Origin: Lachnospiraceae bacterium UBA2860
GTDB lineage: Bacteria > Bacillota > Clostridia > Lachnospirales > Lachnospiraceae
Reading direction: 5' to 3'
NCBI GenBank assembly: GCA_002350625.1
Contig: DEFE01000019.1
Span: 37,060-69,298 of the forward strand
DNA length: 32,239 bases
Positions 13,517-22,819 of the stretch are shown piece after piece; position 1 is the stretch's first letter; each line of letters opens with the position of its first letter. The position numbers and the translations under genes were made by a program. The notes beneath the pieces were generated by a model. The model searched no databases. It was given only the letters and a program-made list of their open reading frames with translations, and was not told the origin of the DNA.

Positions 13517-15709
13517 TTAAGAGCGCGCCGCGCTTTTTTTTGATCTGCCGGAACGCGTGCCGGTGCGGCTTTGCCGGCTGCCCGCCGGCTTTGCGGCCTT
13601 CCGGTAATATTTCGCCGCCTCCTCGTAAAAACGCCGCATGCCGGCGGTACTGCCGATGCCCTTCACGGCGTTCGTGCGCCTCGCGACAAAGCCTTCCAGC
13701 TTCTCCATGTATTCTTCTCTGGAAATGCTGCCGTCCGCCACGCCGGTAAGTCCTTTCTCCCAGCTCGCCGTCAGCTCGGCGCTCAGCAGCGGCCGGATCG
13801 AATGGTCAACCACGTCGTATACCATTTCCCCGAGAAGCTCAGGCGTGATGATCTGCGTCTTTTTATTGAGACTTAAGTAACCGATCCGGATGAGCTTTGA
13901 GAGGATCTCGGCCCGCGTGGCGCTCGTCCCGATGCCCGATCCGCGGATCTGTTCGCGCAGCTCTTCGTCCTCAATCAGCTGGCCCGCATTCTCCATGGCG
14001 AGAATGAGCGAACCGGAATTGTATCTGGACGGCGGCTTCGTCTCTCCCTCGCGGATGCGGAAGCTGTCCGCTGCGATCTTCTGGCCCTTCTTGAGCGCTT
14101 TGAGGCGCGCAAGCGCCGCCTCTCCGGCAGGTGCGCTGTCCTCCCCGGACAGATCTTTTGCCTCATCCCCGCCGTTTTCCGTCCCGTCCGAAGCTTCCTT
14201 TGCGCCGGCGTTTTCCGATCGTTTTCCTCCTCCGAGAACCTTGAGATAGCCCTCATCCCGGAGCACGCGCGCATTCGCGAAAAAGTGCTCTGTGCCGATC
14301 ACGAATTCAGCCGAAGTCTTCTCATAGACGGCCGGCGGATAAAAGACTGCCAGAAAGCGGCGGCAGATCTGCTCGTAGACGCGCGCGGCCAGATCGCTGA
14401 GCGATCCGAGGGCGCCCTGCCCCGATCCTGTCGGGATGATCGCGTAGTGATCCGTAATCGCCTTGTCGTTCGTGTAGCGGCTGCGGCCGATCTTCTTCCA
14501 GGCGTCGCCGGCGAGGACTTCATCCGCATAGGCAGAGACGGCATGAACCTTCTGAAGGCCGCGCAGGTTTTTGCCGATCTCTTTGGCGACAGCGGACGAG
14601 AGCACGCGCGCGTCGGTGCGCGGGTAAGTCGTCAGTTTTTTCTCGTAGAGCTCCTGGGCGATTTTCAGCGTCTGGTCCGGAGAGATCCGGAACATGCGCG
14701 AGCAGTCGTTCTGCAGCTCGGCCAGATTGTAGAGGAGCGGAGGATTCTTTTTCTCCGTTTTTCTTGTGACGGAAGCGACGTCCGCAAGCAGGCTCTCCCC
14801 GGCCGCGTCGCCGCCGGGTGATAGGCGTGCCGGATAGTTTCCCTGTCCGTCTGCCTTAAGGCTCTCCGGCCCGCATTTAAGAAGAGAAGCAATCAGCGCC
14901 TCCGCGTCTTCCCTTGCGCGGAATCCGTTGTCCCTGTAGAGCTTCGGCGACCCGAAATAAGCGCTTCCCGTAACGGCGCGCCACTCGGCTTCTATGCCGG
15001 AAAACGAACCGGTGACACGGTAAAACGGTTCCTTCACGAAGGCGCGGATTTCCCTCTCGCGGCGCACGACCATGCCGAGTACGCAGGTCATGACGCGTCC
15101 GACCGCGACGGCCGACCACTTGTCACCGCGGAAATCCGCGATGCCGCCCCCGTATTTCAGTGTCAGGACGCGGGAGAAGTTGATGCCCATCAGATAATCT
15201 TCTTTTGCGCGCAGATACGCGGAGTCGGAAAGAGCGTCATAGGCGGCAAGCGGTTTGGCCTCGCGTATGCCTCTTTTAATCTCCTCCTCCGTGAAGGAAT
15301 CGATCCATACCCGCCGCCGGTCCTTCTTCCGCACACTTGCCGGGGCCATCATCTCAACCAGGCGGTAGATATACTCTCCCTCCCGCCCCGAGTCCGTGCA
15401 CACATAGATGCGCGTCACGTCCTCTCTCGCGAGCAGGCTGCTCACCGTCTGAAACTGCTTCGCGGAGGAAGCGATGATTTCATAGCGGTACTCCGTCGGC
15501 AGAAACGGCAGCGTGTCGAGACTCCACTTCTTGTATTTCGGGTCATAAACCTCAGGATAACTCATCGTCACGAGATGCCCGAAGCACCACGTGACGATAT
15601 AGTTTTCAGTCTCGATATAGCCGTCCCTGCGACCGCCGGAGATCTTAAGCGTCCCCGCAAACTCCTGCGCTACGGAAGGCTTTTCTGCGATAAAGAGCTC
15701 TTTACCCAA
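13517..15709 (-). CDS. topB: DNA topoisomerase III (type IA)
   Basis: A type IA topoisomerase of 730 residues that relaxes negative supercoils and decatenates DNA through a 5'-phosphotyrosine link. The N-terminal Toprim domain has AEKPSVAQ and CTDSGREGEYI. The catalytic tyrosine is Y362 in TTYPRTDARVL. The core also contains SGSLILAMENAGQ and GSGIGTSATRAEIL, typical of TopB. An acidic, low-complexity insert lies around residues 490-540 (EASDGTENGGDEAKD). The C-terminus is short and basic without zinc fingers. The start codon is TTG at 15709 with AAGGAG six bases upstream. It begins 10 bp after asd, so it is probably in its operon. Confidence 0.95.
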   Translation of the reverse strand: MGKELFIAEKPSVAQEFAGTLKISGGRRDGYIETENYIVTWCFGHLVTMSYPEVYDPKYKKWSLDTLPFLPTEYRYEIIASSAKQFQTVSSLLAREDVTRIYVCTDSGREGEYIYRLVEMMAPASVRKKDRRRVWIDSFTEEEIKRGIREAKPLAAYDALSDSAYLRAKEDYLMGINFSRVLTLKYGGGIADFRGDKWSAVAVGRVMTCVLGMVVRREREIRAFVKEPFYRVTGSFSGIEAEWRAVTGSAYFGSPKLYRDNGFRAREDAEALIASLLKCGPESLKADGQGNYPARLSPGGDAAGESLLADVASVTRKTEKKNPPLLYNLAELQNDCSRMFRISPDQTLKIAQELYEKKLTTYPRTDARVLSSAVAKEIGKNLRGLQKVHAVSAYADEVLAGDAWKKIGRSRYTNDKAITDHYAIIPTGSGQGALGSLSDLAARVYEQICRRFLAVFYPPAVYEKTSAEFVIGTEHFFANARVLRDEGYLKVLGGGKRSENAGAKEASDGTENGGDEAKDLSGEDSAPAGEAALARLKALKKGQKIAADSFRIREGETKPPSRYNSGSLILAMENAGQLIEDEELREQIRGSGIGTSATRAEILSKLIRIGYLSLNKKTQIITPELLGEMVYDVVDHSIRPLLSAELTASWEKGLTGVADGSISREEYMEKLEGFVARRTNAVKGIGSTAGMRRFYEEAAKYYRKAAKPAGSRQSRTGTRSGRSKKSAARS

Positions 15710-15719
15710 TCCGCTCTCC

Positions 15720-16808
15720 TTATTTCTCCTTGATATAGCCGAGGGCCTTCAGCATCTCCGCGCACTCCACCGCGCCGCCGGCGGCGCCGCGAAGCGTATT
15801 GTGGCTGAGCCCCACGAACTTCCAGTCAAATATGCTGTCCTTTCTCAGGCGTCCGATCGATACGCCCATGCCGCCCTCGTAATCGACGTCCAGCGCTACC
15901 TGCGGGCGGTTGTCTTCCTCAAGATACTGGATGAAATGCTCCGGCGCGTGCGGCAGATGCAGCTTCTGCGGCTCTCCGGAGAAGCTTCTCAGCTTCTCGA
16001 TCAGCTCCTCTTTTTCCGGCTGCTTCTTGAAATTGATGAAAACAGTGGCGGTGTGGCCGTTTAATACGGGCACGCGGATGCACTGCGAAGTGATGCGCAG
16101 GTCGCCGGAAAGCGGGACGATCTCGCCGCCTTCGACACGTCCGAACACCTTCATCGGCTCTTTCTCGGACTTCTCTTCCTCGCCGCCGATGTAAGGAATA
16201 ATGTTGCCGATCATTTCCGGCCAGTCGCGGAAGGTCTTGCCGGCGCCGGAGATTGCCTGATAGGTGCTGACGATGACTTCCGTCGGCTCATATTCCCGCC
16301 ACGCCGCGAGCGCGGGGGTATAGGACTGGATCGAGCAGTTCGGCTTCACGGCGATGAAGCCTCTCTCCGTGCCGAGACGCTTCTTCTGCGCCTCAATGAT
16401 CTCGAAATGCTCCGGGTTGATCTCCGGGATCACCATCGGTACGTCCGGCGTCCAGCGATGGGCGCTGTTGTTTGAGACGACAGGTGTCTCCGTCTTCGCG
16501 TAAGCTTCCTCGATCTCGCGGATCTCTTCCTTCGTCATGTTGACGGCGGAAAAGACAAAATCCACGTCCTTTGCCACATCCTCGACGTCTGCGACATTTT
16601 TGACGATCAGCTTCTTGACGCCTTCCGGCATCGGCACGTCCATCTTCCACCGCGCGCCGACGGACTCCTCGTACGTCTTGCCCGCGCTGGAGGCGGATGC
16701 CGCCACGCATTTCACCTCGAACCAGGGATGATCCGCAAGGATCGTGATGAAGCGCTGCCCCACCATACCGGTTGCACCTAAGATTCCCACACGCAATTTT
16801 TCACTCAT
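15720..16808 (-). CDS. asd: Aspartate-semialdehyde dehydrogenase
   Basis: This enzyme reduces aspartyl phosphate to aspartate semialdehyde, the branch point to lysine, diaminopimelate, methionine and threonine. It is 362 residues long. The N-terminal Rossmann motif is GILGATGMVGQRF (residues 8-20) and the catalytic cysteine is C158 in VKPNCSIQSYTPAL. Sequence and length match the archaeal/fungal-type Asd class also common in Clostridia, not the E. coli type. The start at 16808 follows GGAGG, and an in-frame ATG at 16826 has no ribosome site. argH lies 46 bp upstream and topB 10 bp downstream. Confidence 0.96.
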   Translation of the reverse strand: MSEKLRVGILGATGMVGQRFITILADHPWFEVKCVAASASSAGKTYEESVGARWKMDVPMPEGVKKLIVKNVADVEDVAKDVDFVFSAVNMTKEEIREIEEAYAKTETPVVSNNSAHRWTPDVPMVIPEINPEHFEIIEAQKKRLGTERGFIAVKPNCSIQSYTPALAAWREYEPTEVIVSTYQAISGAGKTFRDWPEMIGNIIPYIGGEEEKSEKEPMKVFGRVEGGEIVPLSGDLRITSQCIRVPVLNGHTATVFINFKKQPEKEELIEKLRSFSGEPQKLHLPHAPEHFIQYLEEDNRPQVALDVDYEGGMGVSIGRLRKDSIFDWKFVGLSHNTLRGAAGGAVECAEMLKALGYIKEK

Positions 16809-16854
16809 AGTCTCTCTCCTCCTCATATCTTCTGTTCCAATATGAACTTATTTC

Positions 16855-18225
16855 TTATTTGCCGAGATATGCCCCGGCCGCCGCGATCTCCTCGTCGACC
16901 GCGCCGGGCGCGCCTTTTGTCTTCCTTCGCTCCACACAGGCCTTAAGCGAGATCGCCTCGTAGATGTCCTCGTCAAAAGCCGGACACACCGCGCGGTAAT
17001 CCTCAAGCGGAAGCTCGTCAAGCGACAGGCCTTTCTCCATGCAGGTGAGCACCAGCTTTCCGATCACGCCGTGAGCGTCGCGGAAGGGCACGCCTTTCCC
17101 GACGAGATAGTCCGCCGCGTCCGTGGCGTTGGCAAAGCCCTGGCCGGCCGACTGCTCCATCCTGGGTGCGCGGAAGGTCAGCGAGGACAGCATGCCTGTC
17201 ATGAGGCGGATGCATCCCTTCGTCGTATCGATCGCGTCGAAGGTGAGCTCCTTGTCCTCCTGCATATCCTTGTTGTAGGCGAGCGGCAGTCCTTTCATCA
17301 CGACGAGCAGGGACTGCGCGGCGCCGAAGACTCTGCCGGTCTTTCCGCGGATGAGCTCCGCGATGTCCGGGTTTTTCTTCTGCGGCATGATGCTGCTGCC
17401 GGTCGCATAGGTGTCGTCGAGTTCAATAAAGCGGTACTCGTTCGTATTCCAGATGATGATCTCCTCCGACAGCCGGCTCAGATGCATCATCGTGATCGCG
17501 AGCGCGTTCAGATATTCAAGCACGTAGTCCCTGTCGGACACGCCGTCTATGGAATTCGTGCAGGCGCCGTCAAATCCGAGAAGCTCTGCCGTATACTCCC
17601 TGTCGAGCGGATAGGTCGTGCCGGCGAGGGCGCCGCTGCCGAGCGGGCAGACATTCATTCTCTCCCTGACGGACTTAAGCCGCTCTCTGTCCCGCTTAAA
17701 CATCGAGAAATAGGCGCCGAAATGGTGGGCGACCGTCACCGGCTGCGCTTTCTGCAGGTGTGTGAACCCGGGCATATAGGTGCTCTTATGCGCCTCCATG
17801 ATCGCGAGGATCTCACAAAGCAGTTCCTCAAGAAGCGCCGCCGTCTCATCGATCTCGCCCCGGATATAGAGGCGCATATCCGTGGCCACCTGGTCGTTTC
17901 TCGACCGCCCGGTATGAAGCTTCTTTCCGGCCTCCCCGATCCGTTCGGTGAGTACGGCCTCCACAAAACTGTGGATGTCCTCGTAGCCGCCTTCGATCGC
18001 AAGCGAGCCATTTTCTACGTCTCTTTTTATGCCGTCGAGGCCCTGAAGGATCTGCGCGCCTTCCTCTTCCGTCAGGATGCCCTGCTTTGTAAGCATCTTC
18101 ACATGGGCCTTCGAGCCCTCGACATCGGCGAAGAAGAGCCTCCTGTCAAAGGACAGCGACGCGTTGAACGCATAGACGAGCGCGTCCGTCTCTTTCGTAA
18201 AGCGGCCTCCCCACAGCTGTGCCAT
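16855..18225 (-). CDS. argH: Argininosuccinate lyase
   Basis: This enzyme cleaves argininosuccinate to arginine and fumarate, the last step of arginine synthesis. It has 456 residues, the normal size. The fumarase/aspartase-superfamily signature GSSIMPQKKNPD is intact and contains the catalytic serine loop. The N-terminus LWGGRFTKETDALVYAFNASL and the segment LHTGRSRNDQVATDMRLY are characteristic of ArgH. GGGAGG precedes the ATG at 18225. No argG is in the window. It follows queH on the same strand after a 42-bp gap that shows no terminator. Confidence 0.97.
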   Translation of the reverse strand: MAQLWGGRFTKETDALVYAFNASLSFDRRLFFADVEGSKAHVKMLTKQGILTEEEGAQILQGLDGIKRDVENGSLAIEGGYEDIHSFVEAVLTERIGEAGKKLHTGRSRNDQVATDMRLYIRGEIDETAALLEELLCEILAIMEAHKSTYMPGFTHLQKAQPVTVAHHFGAYFSMFKRDRERLKSVRERMNVCPLGSGALAGTTYPLDREYTAELLGFDGACTNSIDGVSDRDYVLEYLNALAITMMHLSRLSEEIIIWNTNEYRFIELDDTYATGSSIMPQKKNPDIAELIRGKTGRVFGAAQSLLVVMKGLPLAYNKDMQEDKELTFDAIDTTKGCIRLMTGMLSSLTFRAPRMEQSAGQGFANATDAADYLVGKGVPFRDAHGVIGKLVLTCMEKGLSLDELPLEDYRAVCPAFDEDIYEAISLKACVERRKTKGAPGAVDEEIAAAGAYLGK

Positions 18226-18267
18226 CGTTTACCTCCCCAAAAATGCTGTCTTTTTTATATGTATCTC

Positions 18268-18894
18268 CTAAAATAACCCAAATCTGCTGAATTTACAACC
18301 GCAATAGTTCTGCCGGTACAGTCCGTAGATGCGCGAAAGCTCGATGGAGCGCTGGTAGCCGCCCTTCTTCTTAAAGTCACTGGGGAGCCAGCGGAGTCCG
18401 TAAGAAGCCGCGGCTTCTTCTCCGATCGCGTTGAGAATCGCTGCATTTTTCAGCGGTGAAATCGTGAGCGTCGTCGTCATGAAGTCATAGGTCCCGCCGC
18501 TTGAGGAAGCGGCACGGGCCGTCTCCTGAAGGCGCAGGGAGAAGCATTTCCTGCACCGCTCCCCGCCTTCGGGACAGTTTTCCAGTCCCGCGGCCGCTTC
18601 TAAGAAGCGTTCCGGCTCATAGCTGCCTTCAAGGAGCGTGACGGGGTTTGCAAGCGGCATTTCCCGGATGAGCCGTCTGAGCTCCGATACGCGGAGCGCG
18701 TATTCCTCTCTGTCCGTGATGTTCGGATTATAGTAGAAAACCGTGATGAAGCAATGTGCGGACAGATATTCCAGCACGTAGGAGCTGCAGGGCGCGCAGC
18801 AGGCGTGCAGAAAGAGACGCGGCGTGCGTCCCTCTTTTGCATACGCGGAAATCATCTGTTCCATTTCCTTTTGATAATTGCGCTGTACCGCCAT
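18268..18894 (-). CDS. queH: Epoxyqueuosine reductase QueH
   Basis: The QueH (formerly DUF208) type epoxyqueuosine reductase makes queuosine in tRNA wobble positions from epoxyqueuosine, using an iron-sulfur cluster in place of the cobalamin used by QueG. The 208-residue protein has the cluster-binding motif LHACCAPCSS (C32, C33, C36), a second Cys set in CPEGGERCRKC, and YCGCKFS near the C-terminus. ITDREEYALRVSEL and YDFMTTTLTISPLKN are family segments. AGGAGG lies close before the ATG. It starts 14 bp after the flippase gene. No other queuosine genes are in the window. Confidence 0.94.
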   Translation of the reverse strand: MAVQRNYQKEMEQMISAYAKEGRTPRLFLHACCAPCSSYVLEYLSAHCFITVFYYNPNITDREEYALRVSELRRLIREMPLANPVTLLEGSYEPERFLEAAAGLENCPEGGERCRKCFSLRLQETARAASSSGGTYDFMTTTLTISPLKNAAILNAIGEEAAASYGLRWLPSDFKKKGGYQRSIELSRIYGLYRQNYCGCKFSRFGLF

Positions 18895-18908
18895 CAGGCC
18901 TCCTTAAA

Positions 18909-20546
18909 TCACCGGACATGCAGCTTCCGCATAAGAGAAAGAATCTTCGTGCCCATCGGAAGGCGGCGGATCTCCTCGTCCGTCAGATCCGTGATTCTCC
19001 CGTAGATCGCAAAGTATGTCGCGATGCCGGCGAGCACGGCGAGCACAAGAAGCAGCGCGCTGCCGATGTAGCGCTCAAAGACCGAAGGAATGAGGAGCGT
19101 CGGCACCCAGTAGATCACGGCGACGACCGCCCCCATCACAAGCGCCGCCTTGACAGGGATGAGAAGTGCGCGAAAATCAGGCAGGTAGCCGATATGCTTG
19201 CGGATCGCCAGCATATTGAGGATCAGCACGACAAAGGAATACAGCACCATCGCGAATACGATGCCGTAGATGTGGAGATTCAGCGGGCCGACCATGACGG
19301 CCGCCACAATGGCGTTGACGGCGAGTGCGATCGCCGCGTTCCTGACCGGGATCGATGGATGGCCGCTCCCCTGCAGCACGCCGTTCATCACGGTGGAGAG
19401 ACTGTAGAAGATGACGGAGACGGCGCTCCAGGAAAGCAGCTCCGCCGCGCCGGCGACCGCGCCGCTCGGATAGAGGGCGAACATCACCGGGTAGGACAGA
19501 ATCGCTATGCCGACCGCGGACGGGATGGCGATAAAGGCCGTGAGTCTTATGCACTCGTTGATTTTCATGACGGCCCCGTCCTTGTCCTTTGCCGCGAGAG
19601 ATGTCGCGACCGCGGGGATCAGCGCCGTCGAAGTGGCCGATGCGAGCGCGATCGGGATGTTGATGATCGGGCGCGCCCTGTAGCTGAAGAGGCCGTAGAG
19701 CTTGCTGATGAGATTCGCGGAATACTGATGCGTATGCATCAGATTGGTGAAGATCACCTGGTCGACAACCGTCGCCATGTTGTAGACGAAGGTTGCGAGG
19801 ATGATCGGCGTGCACATGAGGAGAATGTCGCGGAAGACGTCTTTATAGCTCTCCTCCGTCGTGCTCTTGTCCCTTGCCAGCTGCTTCTTGATCGTGCCGC
19901 GGCTCACAGAGTAGGCGAGCAGCATGATGATGAGGCCCGTGACGACGCCTGCGCCCGTGCCGATCGTTCCGCCCGCAGCGCCGAACTTTCCCTGAAGGAG
20001 CTCGTCCGCCGTGTAGGGGCGCGTGAGCAGATAAGCCATGAGGACGGAGAAGACAGCATTTAAGATCTGTTCCGCGACCTGTGAGATGGCGGTCTGCTTC
20101 ATCGTGTTGTGGGCCTGGAAATACCCGCGCAGAACGCCGAGGAAACCGGACAGGAAGATCGTCGGAGACAGAACGCGCAGCGCCAGGACCGCCTCGGGCT
20201 GCCTGACGAGGATGAGCGGGGCGCCGACGAGGGCCACCAGCGCGCCGATGGCGCCGGCCACTGCCACATAGAAAAGAGCCGCCTTGAAAACCTTCTGTGC
20301 GTTTTTATACGCATGGACGGCGAGGCGTTCCGCCATCACCTTGGAGACGGCGCTGGGGATACTGTAGGAAGCGATCAGCAATATGATCGTGTACCACTCG
20401 TACGCGAACTGATAGTATCCGTCTCCGAGATCGCCCATCAGCGAGTGCAGCGGGCTCCGGTAGAGCAGCCCGATCACGCTCGATATCATCTGTGCGGTCA
20501 TCAGAAATGCCGCCTGCTTAACGACTTTTCCTTTTGTCTCTGCCAT
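18909..20546 (-). CDS. SpoVB/MurJ-like polysaccharide flippase (MOP superfamily)
   Basis: A 545-residue membrane protein with about fourteen predicted helices, of the polysaccharide-biosynthesis/MurJ group that flips lipid-linked sugars across the membrane. SpoVB-type signatures include the N-terminal AAFLMTAQMISSVIGLLYRSPLHSLMG, VGYDYF-like YQFAYEWYTIILLIASYSIPSAVSK, and RGYFQAHNTMKQTAISQVAEQI. Candidates are a cell-wall lipid II flippase or a sporulation-type SpoVB, and I cannot choose. The start at 20546 has no good ribosome site: AAGGG is about 17 bases away. It precedes queH by 14 bp. Confidence 0.9.
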   Translation of the reverse strand: MAETKGKVVKQAAFLMTAQMISSVIGLLYRSPLHSLMGDLGDGYYQFAYEWYTIILLIASYSIPSAVSKVMAERLAVHAYKNAQKVFKAALFYVAVAGAIGALVALVGAPLILVRQPEAVLALRVLSPTIFLSGFLGVLRGYFQAHNTMKQTAISQVAEQILNAVFSVLMAYLLTRPYTADELLQGKFGAAGGTIGTGAGVVTGLIIMLLAYSVSRGTIKKQLARDKSTTEESYKDVFRDILLMCTPIILATFVYNMATVVDQVIFTNLMHTHQYSANLISKLYGLFSYRARPIINIPIALASATSTALIPAVATSLAAKDKDGAVMKINECIRLTAFIAIPSAVGIAILSYPVMFALYPSGAVAGAAELLSWSAVSVIFYSLSTVMNGVLQGSGHPSIPVRNAAIALAVNAIVAAVMVGPLNLHIYGIVFAMVLYSFVVLILNMLAIRKHIGYLPDFRALLIPVKAALVMGAVVAVIYWVPTLLIPSVFERYIGSALLLVLAVLAGIATYFAIYGRITDLTDEEIRRLPMGTKILSLMRKLHVR

Positions 20547-20601
20547 GTCTGCTTAGTTTTTTCCCTTCTCGCCGGCGGATTCTCCCGTGTCCGGCTTTCG
20601 T

Positions 20602-20651
20602 TTATTTCTCCCGGCAGGGCCACGCCTGCCCGGTTTGCAATTATTTCTCCC
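20602..20651. repeat. Short direct repeat after ung
   Basis: TTATTTCTCCC occurs at 20602-20612 and again at 20641-20651, period 39. The second copy holds the last codons and stop of ung, and the first lies just beyond it. A GC-rich imperfect hairpin sits between. It looks like an old tandem duplication of the gene end. Confidence 0.5.
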
Positions 20652-21303
20652 AGCGGATCGGTGCGATGCCGCAGGAGACAAGATAGTCGTTGCATCTTGA
20701 AAATGGCCGGCTCCCGAAAAAACCGTTATACGCCGACAGAGGCGACGGGTGCGCCGACTCTATGATCAGATGCTTCGGGTTCGTAATCATCTCCTTCTTC
20801 CTGCGCGCCTGAGAGCCCCAGAGAATGAAGACCAGCGGCCTGTCGAGCTCCGCAAGAACCCGGATCGCCGCGTCGGTAAAGGTCTCCCAGCCGATCCCCT
20901 TGTGGGAATTGGCCTCATGCGCGCGGACGGTAAGAACAGTGTTGAGAAGCAGAACGCCCTGTCTCGCCCAGTGTGTGAGGTCCCCGTTTTCCGGGGGATC
21001 ACAGCCGAGATCGTCCCGCATTTCCTGATAGATGTTGACGAGAGAAGGCGGGATGCGGACGCCCGGTTTCACGGAAAAGCACAGACCGTTGGCCTGTCCT
21101 CTCTCGTGGTAGGGGTCCTGGCCGAGGATCACGGCTTTGACCTCTTCAAGCGGCGTGAACTGAAACGCATTGAAGATGTCCGTGCTCGGCGGAAAAACCT
21201 CGCGCGTCCGGTATTCCTGAAGAACGGTCTTGTACAGTTCAGCATAATAAGGCTTCGAAAACTCTCCCTTTAATGCTTCCGCCCACGCTCCTTTGATCGC
21301 CAT
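20641..21303 (-). CDS. ung: Uracil-DNA glycosylase (family 1)
   Basis: This enzyme excises uracil from DNA as the first step of base-excision repair. It has 220 residues. The water-activating loop is GQDPYHERGQANGLCFSV (D63, H66), and the leucine-intercalation loop near the C-terminus is HPSPLSAYNGFFGSRPFSRCN-type. PPSLVNIYQEM and the glycine-rich FILWGSQARRK segments are also standard. The start at 21303 is chosen because MAIKGAWAEAL follows AGGA; an ATG at 21327 would add eight residues without a ribosome site. It lies just downstream of the SGNH terminator. Confidence 0.96.
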   Translation of the reverse strand: MAIKGAWAEALKGEFSKPYYAELYKTVLQEYRTREVFPPSTDIFNAFQFTPLEEVKAVILGQDPYHERGQANGLCFSVKPGVRIPPSLVNIYQEMRDDLGCDPPENGDLTHWARQGVLLLNTVLTVRAHEANSHKGIGWETFTDAAIRVLAELDRPLVFILWGSQARRKKEMITNPKHLIIESAHPSPLSAYNGFFGSRPFSRCNDYLVSCGIAPIRWEK

Positions 21304-21325
21304 TTTCCTATCCCCGCATACAATC

Positions 21326-21352
21326 ACAAAAAGGGTGCTTCAGTAAGCACCC
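21326..21352 (-). terminator. Intrinsic terminator of the SGNH gene and its operon
   Basis: On the minus strand GGGTGCTT, a four-base loop and AAGCACCC form a perfect 8-bp stem followed by a run of five T. The stop codon of the SGNH gene lies at the loop/stem, so the terminator starts within the coding end. Confidence 0.85.
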
Positions 21353-22053
21353 GCCGCCTTCAGTGCCTTCGCCAGACGCTTTGCAATGCGCTTTCGCCCC
21401 GCATAGCTGGGATGATGTCCGTCATCACTGAAGTATTTCTCGTTATTCGGTCTGCGAAGCACATTCGTGACATCCGTAAGGAACTTGATCCCGTGGGCTT
21501 TACAGACGGATTTATACCAGGGAATGCGCTTCATTACAATATCCTGATAGGCTACCGCTTCACTTTCGGAAGCCGGGTCCGAGAGAACCCAGTTGGCGTG
21601 CCAGTGCGGAATGGCGTAATAAAAATTCGCATTCGGATAGATATCCTCAAGCCTGTCAAAAAAGCGGTTCATGGCAGCCTTCAGCTGGCTTTTCGGCACG
21701 GTACAGTCATTCCACGGGCCGAGCATGATGAGCACTTTCCTGATATGAATATCCTGGCGGATCCCCGCAAACGCCGGCATGATGGATTTAGTGCCGTCGA
21801 CCTTCTTACCGACATACCCGTAGCCCGAATAGCTGATATTCCTGTAGTTTTCCGGCGAAAGGCCCATTTTCTTCACTAAAAAATCCACGACGCCGCCGGA
21901 CTTTCGATGAGTGATATAAGAATCCCCGACAAAAACCCAGCTGCACTTGCTGGTTCTTTTCTTATACGCCGCCTGTACCGGATAAGCGGTGACGATAAGG
22001 AGGACTGCCGCGATGAGCATCGTCCTTATAATTTTGCCTTTTCCTGCGTTCAA
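21340..22053 (-). CDS. Secreted SGNH-type hydrolase
   Basis: A 237-residue protein with a signal peptide (about 1-29), then an SGNH/GDSL-like core. The nucleophile S45 is in FVGDSYITH, the glycine block in ISYSGYGY, N115 in LGPWND, and the D-x-x-H pair in DDGHHPSYAG (D211, H214). The four catalytic blocks are present, so it could be an acyl esterase or deacetylase acting on surface or dietary glycan. The start is TTG at 22053 with GAGGAGG five to six bases upstream, overlapping the hisF stop as TTGA. A hisF-linked translation start is therefore likely. A terminator ends the gene at 21326-21352. Confidence 0.85.
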   Translation of the reverse strand: MNAGKGKIIRTMLIAAVLLIVTAYPVQAAYKKRTSKCSWVFVGDSYITHRKSGGVVDFLVKKMGLSPENYRNISYSGYGYVGKKVDGTKSIMPAFAGIRQDIHIRKVLIMLGPWNDCTVPKSQLKAAMNRFFDRLEDIYPNANFYYAIPHWHANWVLSDPASESEAVAYQDIVMKRIPWYKSVCKAHGIKFLTDVTNVLRRPNNEKYFSDDGHHPSYAGRKRIAKRLAKALKAAGAY

Positions 22054-22817
22054 ATCTGCCTCCTCACAGGGACTCCCCGACTGCTGAGATATTCTTTCAC
22101 CGACCCGATCGTCAGCTCTTTGTAATGAAACAGCGAAGCGGCCAGCGCAGCGTCCGCGCCGCCCTCCGTCAGGGCGGTGTAGAAATCTTCTTTCTTTCCC
22201 GCGCCCCCGGAGGCTATCACCGGTACGCCGACGGCATCGGAAATGGCGCGTGTGAGTTTCAGGTCATAGCCGGCCTTCGTCCCGTCGGCGTCCATCGAGG
22301 TGAGCAGGATCTCTCCCGCCCCGAGCGACACGGCTTTCTCAGCCCACTCGACCGCATCGATTCCCGTGTCGTCACGCCCCCCGCGCACGTAGACCGTCCA
22401 GCCGTCTCCGTCCGGGCGGTGCCTGGCGTCGATCGCGACGACGACGCACTGGCTGCCGAACTTCATGGCTCCGTCATGGATCAGCTGCGGGTTTTTCACG
22501 GCAGCGGAATTGACGGAGATCTTGTCCGCGCCTTCGCGGAGTATGGCCCGCATGTCATCGATCGTGCGGATCCCGCCGCCGACGGTGAAGGGGATAAAAA
22601 CCTGTTCTGCGACGCGCCGCACCATGTCGGCAACCGTGTCTCTCCCGTCCGAAGTCGCGGTGATGTCGAGGAAAACAAGTTCATCCGCGCCTTCCTCATT
22701 ATATGCTTTCGCGATCTCCACGGGGTCGCCCGCGTCGGCCAGATTGACGAAATTGACGCCCTTCACGACGCGGCCCCCGCTGACATCGAGGCAGGGAATA
22801 ATGCGCTTTGTCAGCAT
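22050..22817 (-). CDS. hisF: Imidazole glycerol phosphate synthase cyclase subunit
   Basis: HisF is a TIM-barrel that cyclises PRFAR with ammonia from HisH to imidazole glycerol phosphate and AICAR in histidine synthesis. It has 255 residues. D11 in CLDVSGGRVVKGVNF and the catalytic D of VAIDARHRPDG are both present, as are GGGIRTIDDMRAIL and IASGGAG. It starts 2 bp after hisH. The sequence is canonical histidine-pathway HisF, not the diverged type used in sugar amidation. The other his genes are not in the window, so the pathway genes are split. Confidence 0.97.
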   Translation of the reverse strand: MLTKRIIPCLDVSGGRVVKGVNFVNLADAGDPVEIAKAYNEEGADELVFLDITATSDGRDTVADMVRRVAEQVFIPFTVGGGIRTIDDMRAILREGADKISVNSAAVKNPQLIHDGAMKFGSQCVVVAIDARHRPDGDGWTVYVRGGRDDTGIDAVEWAEKAVSLGAGEILLTSMDADGTKAGYDLKLTRAISDAVGVPVIASGGAGKKEDFYTALTEGGADAALAASLFHYKELTIGSVKEYLSSRGVPVRRQI

Positions 22818-22819
22818 AC

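Noticed and set aside
17071..18276. Plus-strand reading frame of 401 codons opposite argH
   Set aside because: Antisense shadow of a clear argininosuccinate lyase; no domain or ribosome site.
18756..20063. Plus-strand reading frame of 435 codons opposite the SpoVB-like gene
   Set aside because: Antisense shadow; very rich in Arg, Asp and His, no domain.
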